Under the pieces are notes generated by a model. The model made no database searches and was not told the origin of the DNA. It worked only from the letters and a program-made list of their open reading frames with translations. A program made the position numbers and the translations under genes. From an uncultured Paracoccaceae bacterium (GTDB lineage: Bacteria > Pseudomonadota > Alphaproteobacteria > Rhodobacterales > Rhodobacteraceae), in NCBI GenBank assembly GCA_937132145.1, contig CAKZNY010000284.1, positions 1 to 9,716 on the forward strand: a stretch of DNA of 9,716 bases, written 5' to 3'. Positions 6,495 to 9,716 of this stretch are shown here, piece after piece (position 1 is the stretch's first letter; each line of letters begins with the position of its first letter).

Positions 6495-9074
6495 CTAGCT
6501 TTCCGCCAGAATACTGGCCTGCGCCGCCGCCAACCGCGCGATGGGTACACGGAACGGCGAGCACGACACATAATCGAACCCCGCCAGCTTGCAGAACCGA
6601 ATCGAGGCCGGATCCCCGCCATGTTCCCCGCACAGCCCTAACACCAGATCGCTATTTGCCTCGCGGCCCCGTTTGGCGGCCATCAGCAACAGCTCTCCGA
6701 CGCCTTCAAGGTCTAGCGTGTGAAACGGGTCTTCGTCGAACACCCCGAGGTTGATATAGTCGCGCATGAACCGCCCCGCATCGTCGCGCGACAGCCCGTA
6801 TGTCATCTGGGTCAGATCGTTGGTTCCAAAGCTAAGGAACGCGCTGTTTTGCGCCAAATCCCCCGCCCTAAGCGCGGCACGTGGCGTTTCCACCATCACG
6901 CCCAGCTTGAACTTCAGCGCGACATTGTTTTCCATCCGCACCTCTTCGGCGATGCGATCAACGCTGCGCTTGACCAATTCCACCTCGCGGTTAGCGGAAA
7001 CCAGCGGGATCATCACCTCTGGCACGACCTCCTCGCCGGAAGTTTTGCTAACCTCGACGGCAGCCTCGAAAATCGCACGGGCCTGCATTTCGTAAATCTC
7101 GGGCATGGTCACACCGAGGCGCACGCCGCGCATACCCAGCATCGGATTGAACTCTTTCAAATCGTCGGCACGCGCGATGACCTGACTGACGGGGATGCCC
7201 ATCGCCTCGGCCAAATCCTGCATTTCTTCGCGCGAATGGGGTAGAAATTCGTGCAAAGGCGGGTCCAGAAGGCGGATGGTTACGGGCAGCCCGCGCATGA
7301 TTTCGAACAGCTCGACAAAGTCGCTGCGCTGCATGGGCAATAGGCGATCAAGGGCGGCGCGGCGCTCGGATTCGCAAGTAGCAAGGATCATTTCGCGCAT
7401 CACGGTGATGCGGTCCTCCTCGAAAAACATGTGTTCGGTGCGGCACAGGCCAATGCCATCCGCCTTGAAATTCCGCGCCACACGGGCATCCATCGGCGTG
7501 TCGGCATTGGCCCGCACCCCCATTGTGCGGGTTTCATCGGCCCATTCCATGATGGTCAGAAACGCCCCGCCCAACTCTGGCTGGATCATCTTTGGCGCGC
7601 CGATCAAGGCCTGCCCGCGCGTGCCATCAAGGGTAATCACGTCGCCTGCACGAAACACCTGCCCGTCCAGCGTCGTGATGGTACGCTTCTGCAAGTTCAG
7701 CTTCAAATCCCCCGCACCCACGACGCAAGGCAGCCCCAATCCACGCGCAATCACCGCTGCGTGGCTGGTCATTCCGCCGCGCACAGTCAAAACGCCCGCC
7801 GCGGAATGCATACCGCGAATATCCTCGGGCGAGGTTTCAATCCGCACCAGAATACACGGTTCTTCCCGCGCCTCGGACGCCATCGCCGCCTCTGGCGAGA
7901 ACACAATTTTGCCCGTCGCAGCCCCCGGACTCGCCGGTAAACCAGTGCCAAAAACATTGCGCGTGGCGCGTGGGTCGATCTGCGGATGCAGGTGTTCGAC
8001 CAGATTACGCGGCTCGATCCGCAGCAAGGCCTCGTTCCGGGTGATGGCTTTTTGATCGGCCAAATCGACGGCAATCTGCAACGATGCACGGGCCGAACGC
8101 TTGGCGGGCGTGGCGTCCAGCAGATACACCTCGCCATTTTCAACGGTAAACTCGAACTGGAAAGCATCACCCATACCAGCCGCAGCCGTGGCCCCGATAT
8201 CCTTCAGACGCTCGATAACCTTGGGCGATATTTCCTCTAGCGAGAGCGCAGTTTGCCCCGCCGCGCGCCGCTCCACTTTGGTAATCATATGCGGCGTGCG
8301 CAGCCCCATCAGCGCGTCCTGCCCTTGCGATTCAGGCAAGTACCGCCCCCAAATCCGCGGACGTCCGGTCTTTTCGTCCACCATTTGCACAAAGCCCGAG
8401 CCACTGTTTTCCCCGATCCCCAGCGCCATCTTCTGCACCACAATCGACAGCCCCGCATCCTCCGGCGCCCCCTTGGCGCGGCGCAATATCTTGGCCGTCG
8501 GCCCGTTCCACGACTTCGCCATGGAGCGGATCACCCCGTGAAGTTGCGCCCTCGGGTCTTGCGGAAAAGGCGCGCCGACCTCCGCCTCGTAAAGAACCTT
8601 GCACTTGGCCAGCATGGAACTCAGGTCCGCGTCGGAAAGCTCCTCCTCGCCGTCCACATCGCCCTGCTTCAACTGGTCGTAGAGGTTTTCGAAATATTCC
8701 GGGTCCAGATGCTCGACACTCACCGCGTAGCTCTGGATGAAACGGCGGTACAGGTCCATGGCCCCATGCACCCCGATCTTGCGGCTTTGAGCTATAACGA
8801 ATTCATCCGTCATCCCGATATTCAGGATCGCATTTGGCCCACCCCAATCGAGGTTCTCGGGGCTGGAACGCACAGAAAGCAATCCGCCCGAGGTCAACTC
8901 TTTAGGCAATTCGGGAACAGGTTCGCCGTTCGCAATGGCCCGAACCGTCGCGCTAGACAGGATCAATCCGTCGGGCACAGGCAGGCCGAGCTTGACCATC
9001 AACGCCAACCGCGCGCCCCTTGCGCCAAATGTCTTGGCCAAGACCTCGGATTCCGAATTTAAACGAATGCTCAT
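6495..9074 (-). CDS. Pyruvate,phosphate dikinase-like protein with divergent ATP-grasp domain
   Basis: A cytoplasmic 859-residue protein of the PEP-utilising family, slightly shorter than canonical PPDK (about 875-890), which interconverts pyruvate, ATP and phosphate with PEP, AMP and diphosphate. Order: ATP-grasp-like domain (about 1-340), swivelling phospho-histidine domain (about 375-490) with GGMTSH and H438, and PEP/pyruvate TIM barrel (about 515-855). The barrel keeps R545 (GLCRTEH), R601 (TIRLLDPPLHEF), E729 (MVET), N752/D753 (GTND) and C815 (LCGEHGGD), matching R561, R617, E745, N768/D769 and C831 of C. symbiosum. The ATP domain is altered: K22 is R19, D321 is Q306, Q335 is D320, R337 is T322, and the SMPGMMDT loop is gone; R69 and E308 remain. 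AGGAG five bases before the ATG sets the start. It follows glyS by 70 bases. It may be a true PPDK, a PPDK with other nucleotide use, or a PEP-binding paralogue. Confidence 0.88.
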   Translation of the reverse strand: MSIRLNSESEVLAKTFGARGARLALMVKLGLPVPDGLILSSATVRAIANGEPVPELPKELTSGGLLSVRSSPENLDWGGPNAILNIGMTDEFVIAQSRKIGVHGAMDLYRRFIQSYAVSVEHLDPEYFENLYDQLKQGDVDGEEELSDADLSSMLAKCKVLYEAEVGAPFPQDPRAQLHGVIRSMAKSWNGPTAKILRRAKGAPEDAGLSIVVQKMALGIGENSGSGFVQMVDEKTGRPRIWGRYLPESQGQDALMGLRTPHMITKVERRAAGQTALSLEEISPKVIERLKDIGATAAAGMGDAFQFEFTVENGEVYLLDATPAKRSARASLQIAVDLADQKAITRNEALLRIEPRNLVEHLHPQIDPRATRNVFGTGLPASPGAATGKIVFSPEAAMASEAREEPCILVRIETSPEDIRGMHSAAGVLTVRGGMTSHAAVIARGLGLPCVVGAGDLKLNLQKRTITTLDGQVFRAGDVITLDGTRGQALIGAPKMIQPELGGAFLTIMEWADETRTMGVRANADTPMDARVARNFKADGIGLCRTEHMFFEEDRITVMREMILATCESERRAALDRLLPMQRSDFVELFEIMRGLPVTIRLLDPPLHEFLPHSREEMQDLAEAMGIPVSQVIARADDLKEFNPMLGMRGVRLGVTMPEIYEMQARAIFEAAVEVSKTSGEEVVPEVMIPLVSANREVELVKRSVDRIAEEVRMENNVALKFKLGVMVETPRAALRAGDLAQNSAFLSFGTNDLTQMTYGLSRDDAGRFMRDYINLGVFDEDPFHTLDLEGVGELLLMAAKRGREANSDLVLGLCGEHGGDPASIRFCKLAGFDYVSCSPFRVPIARLAAAQASILAES

Positions 9075-9079
9075 AGCTG

Positions 9080-9084
9080 CTCCT
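9080..9084 (-). promoter_or_regulatory. Ribosome binding site of the PpdK-like gene
   Basis: AGGAG on the minus strand, five bases before ATG 9074. It lies in the 70-base spacer after glyS, which shows no obvious terminator, so the two genes are probably co-transcribed. Confidence 0.7.
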
Positions 9085-9101
9085 GCATATCTTGCAGTGC
9101 A

Positions 9102-9113
9102 GCATAGCTATGC
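9102..9113. repeat. Perfect 12-base palindrome in the glyS-ppdK-like spacer
   Basis: GCATAGCTATGC reads the same on both strands. It has no loop, so it is a poor RNA hairpin; a dimeric protein site is possible. A palindrome of this size is expected about twice by chance in a window of this length, so little weight attaches to it. Confidence 0.5.
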
Positions 9114-9144
9114 GTTCGGGTTTGGCAATTGGAACCTTGCGAGG

Positions 9145-9716
9145 TTACCCCTTCAGTGCAGAAAATATCGCGCCCTTGTGCATTACAACCCGAATCCGGT
9201 TCAGCAGACACAAACGGTTACGCCGCACAATCGGGCTGTCGGCGTTCACCTGCGTGCTGTCAAAAAACGCATCAATCGGGGCGCGAAGGTTGGCCATGGC
9301 GGCCATAGCCGCCGCGAAATCCTCGGCCTCAATGGCCGTGGAGATCGCCCCCTCCCCCACATCAAGCGCCCCAAACAAGGCTTTTTCCTCATCGCTCTCG
9401 GCATAGCCGATTTCCGGCTCCCCCTCGTAAGAAACCCCGTCTTTCTTCTCCTCCGCCGCCAGAATGTTGTTGGCCCGTTTATACCCCTGCAACAGGTTCA
9501 CCCCGTCGTCGGTATTCACAAACGCTTGGAGAGCCTTGGCACGCTTAACGAGCAACGTAAGGTCATCATTGTTCGGCATCGCCAGACAAGCATCAATAAC
9601 ATCATGCGTGACGCCTTGATCTTTAAGGTAGACTTTTAGGCGATCGTGAAAGAAGGCGAGGAGGTTGGTGTCACTGCCTGAAACCTTACTCTTATCCATA
9701 ACACCATCGACCCCTA
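9145..9716 (-). CDS. glyS: Glycyl-tRNA synthetase beta subunit, C-terminal part
   Basis: The last roughly 190 residues of GlyS; the reading frame is open through the right edge, so the methionine at 9699 is internal and the true start lies outside the window. GlyS (about 690 residues) pairs with the alpha subunit GlyQ in an alpha2-beta2 enzyme that charges tRNA-Gly; its C-terminal region binds tRNA. Recognisable pieces are LLAFFHDRLKVYLKDQG, followed by HDVIDACLA, then DDLTLLVKRAKAL, GYKRANNIL, LRAPIDAFFDS and RRNRLCLLNRIR near the end, a typical GlyS tail. The alpha subunit is not in view. The PpdK-like gene follows 70 bases downstream on the same strand, an arrangement I recall from several alphaproteobacteria. 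Confidence 0.93.
   Translation of the reverse strand, partial: GVDGVMDKSKVSGSDTNLLAFFHDRLKVYLKDQGVTHDVIDACLAMPNNDDLTLLVKRAKALQAFVNTDDGVNLLQGYKRANNILAAEEKKDGVSYEGEPEIGYAESDEEKALFGALDVGEGAISTAIEAEDFAAAMAAMANLRAPIDAFFDSTQVNADSPIVRRNRLCLLNRIRVVMHKGAIFSALKG

Larger units (their letters stand above)
6287..6495. promoter_or_regulatory. Cluster of seven GANTC (CcrM-type) sites upstream of the hydrolase gene
   Basis: GANTC occurs at 6287, 6298, 6322, 6371, 6458, 6479 and 6491 (first base of each). The rest of the window has about ten (near 3901, 4422, 4971, 5652, 5778, 6599, 7369, 8329, 9049 and 9192), so the density here is some thirty-fold higher. GANTC is the target of the cell-cycle adenine methylase CcrM in alphaproteobacteria, and GcrA can act at methylated sites near sigma70 promoters. 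The spacer between 6206 and 6494 contains no gene that I can see. The sites are a direct observation; methylation control of the hydrolase is an inference. Confidence 0.6.

Noticed and set aside
9692..9700. DnaA-box-like TTATCCATA
   Set aside because: A single copy with one mismatch, inside glyS coding sequence, without an AT-rich neighbour or further boxes.

Overview
The window looks like core chromosome of an alphaproteobacterium, most likely Rhodobacteraceae (Roseobacter group). The grounds are GC-rich codon use, the gene order folB-folP-glmM, a FolB and a FolP that are both longer than the enterobacterial forms, and a PpdK-family gene directly after glyS. This placement rests on recalled family patterns, not on a search. 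No rRNA, tRNA, insertion sequence, prophage or CRISPR array was seen.

Layout. Positions 105-1894 (+): two EamA/DMT-family membrane transporter genes, joined by an ATGA overlap. Positions 1891-5203 (-): folB, folP and glmM, read right to left, tightly packed and probably one operon. FolB and FolP act in folate synthesis; GlmM makes glucosamine-1-phosphate for peptidoglycan and LPS. The second transporter and glmM converge and share the four bases CTAG as both stop codons. folP carries a single-base frameshift at 3549-3552, with perfectly good DHPS sequence on both sides. Positions 5357-6205 (-): a secreted SleB-like (Hydrolase_2) cell wall hydrolase. Positions 6206-6494: a gene-free spacer. 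Positions 6495-9074 (-): an 859-residue pyruvate,phosphate dikinase-like protein. Positions 9145 to the right edge (-): the C-terminal part of glyS, the glycyl-tRNA synthetase beta subunit.

Three things stand out. First, the spacer upstream of the hydrolase holds seven GANTC sites (the CcrM methylation motif) in 209 bp, against about ten in all the rest of the window; this suggests cell-cycle, methylation-linked control of a peptidoglycan hydrolase. Second, the PpdK-like protein keeps the catalytic His and every PEP/pyruvate-site residue I could place, but has lost several ATP-site residues in its N-terminal ATP-grasp domain, so it may not be a conventional PPDK. Third, folP is split by one extra base, which is either a sequence error or a very recent lesion in an essential pathway.

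Folate synthesis, amino-sugar supply and wall hydrolysis are all growth functions, and most of the minus-strand block is ordinary housekeeping. Residue numbers of reference enzymes (Clostridium symbiosum PPDK, E. coli GlmM, DHPS and FolB) are from memory.
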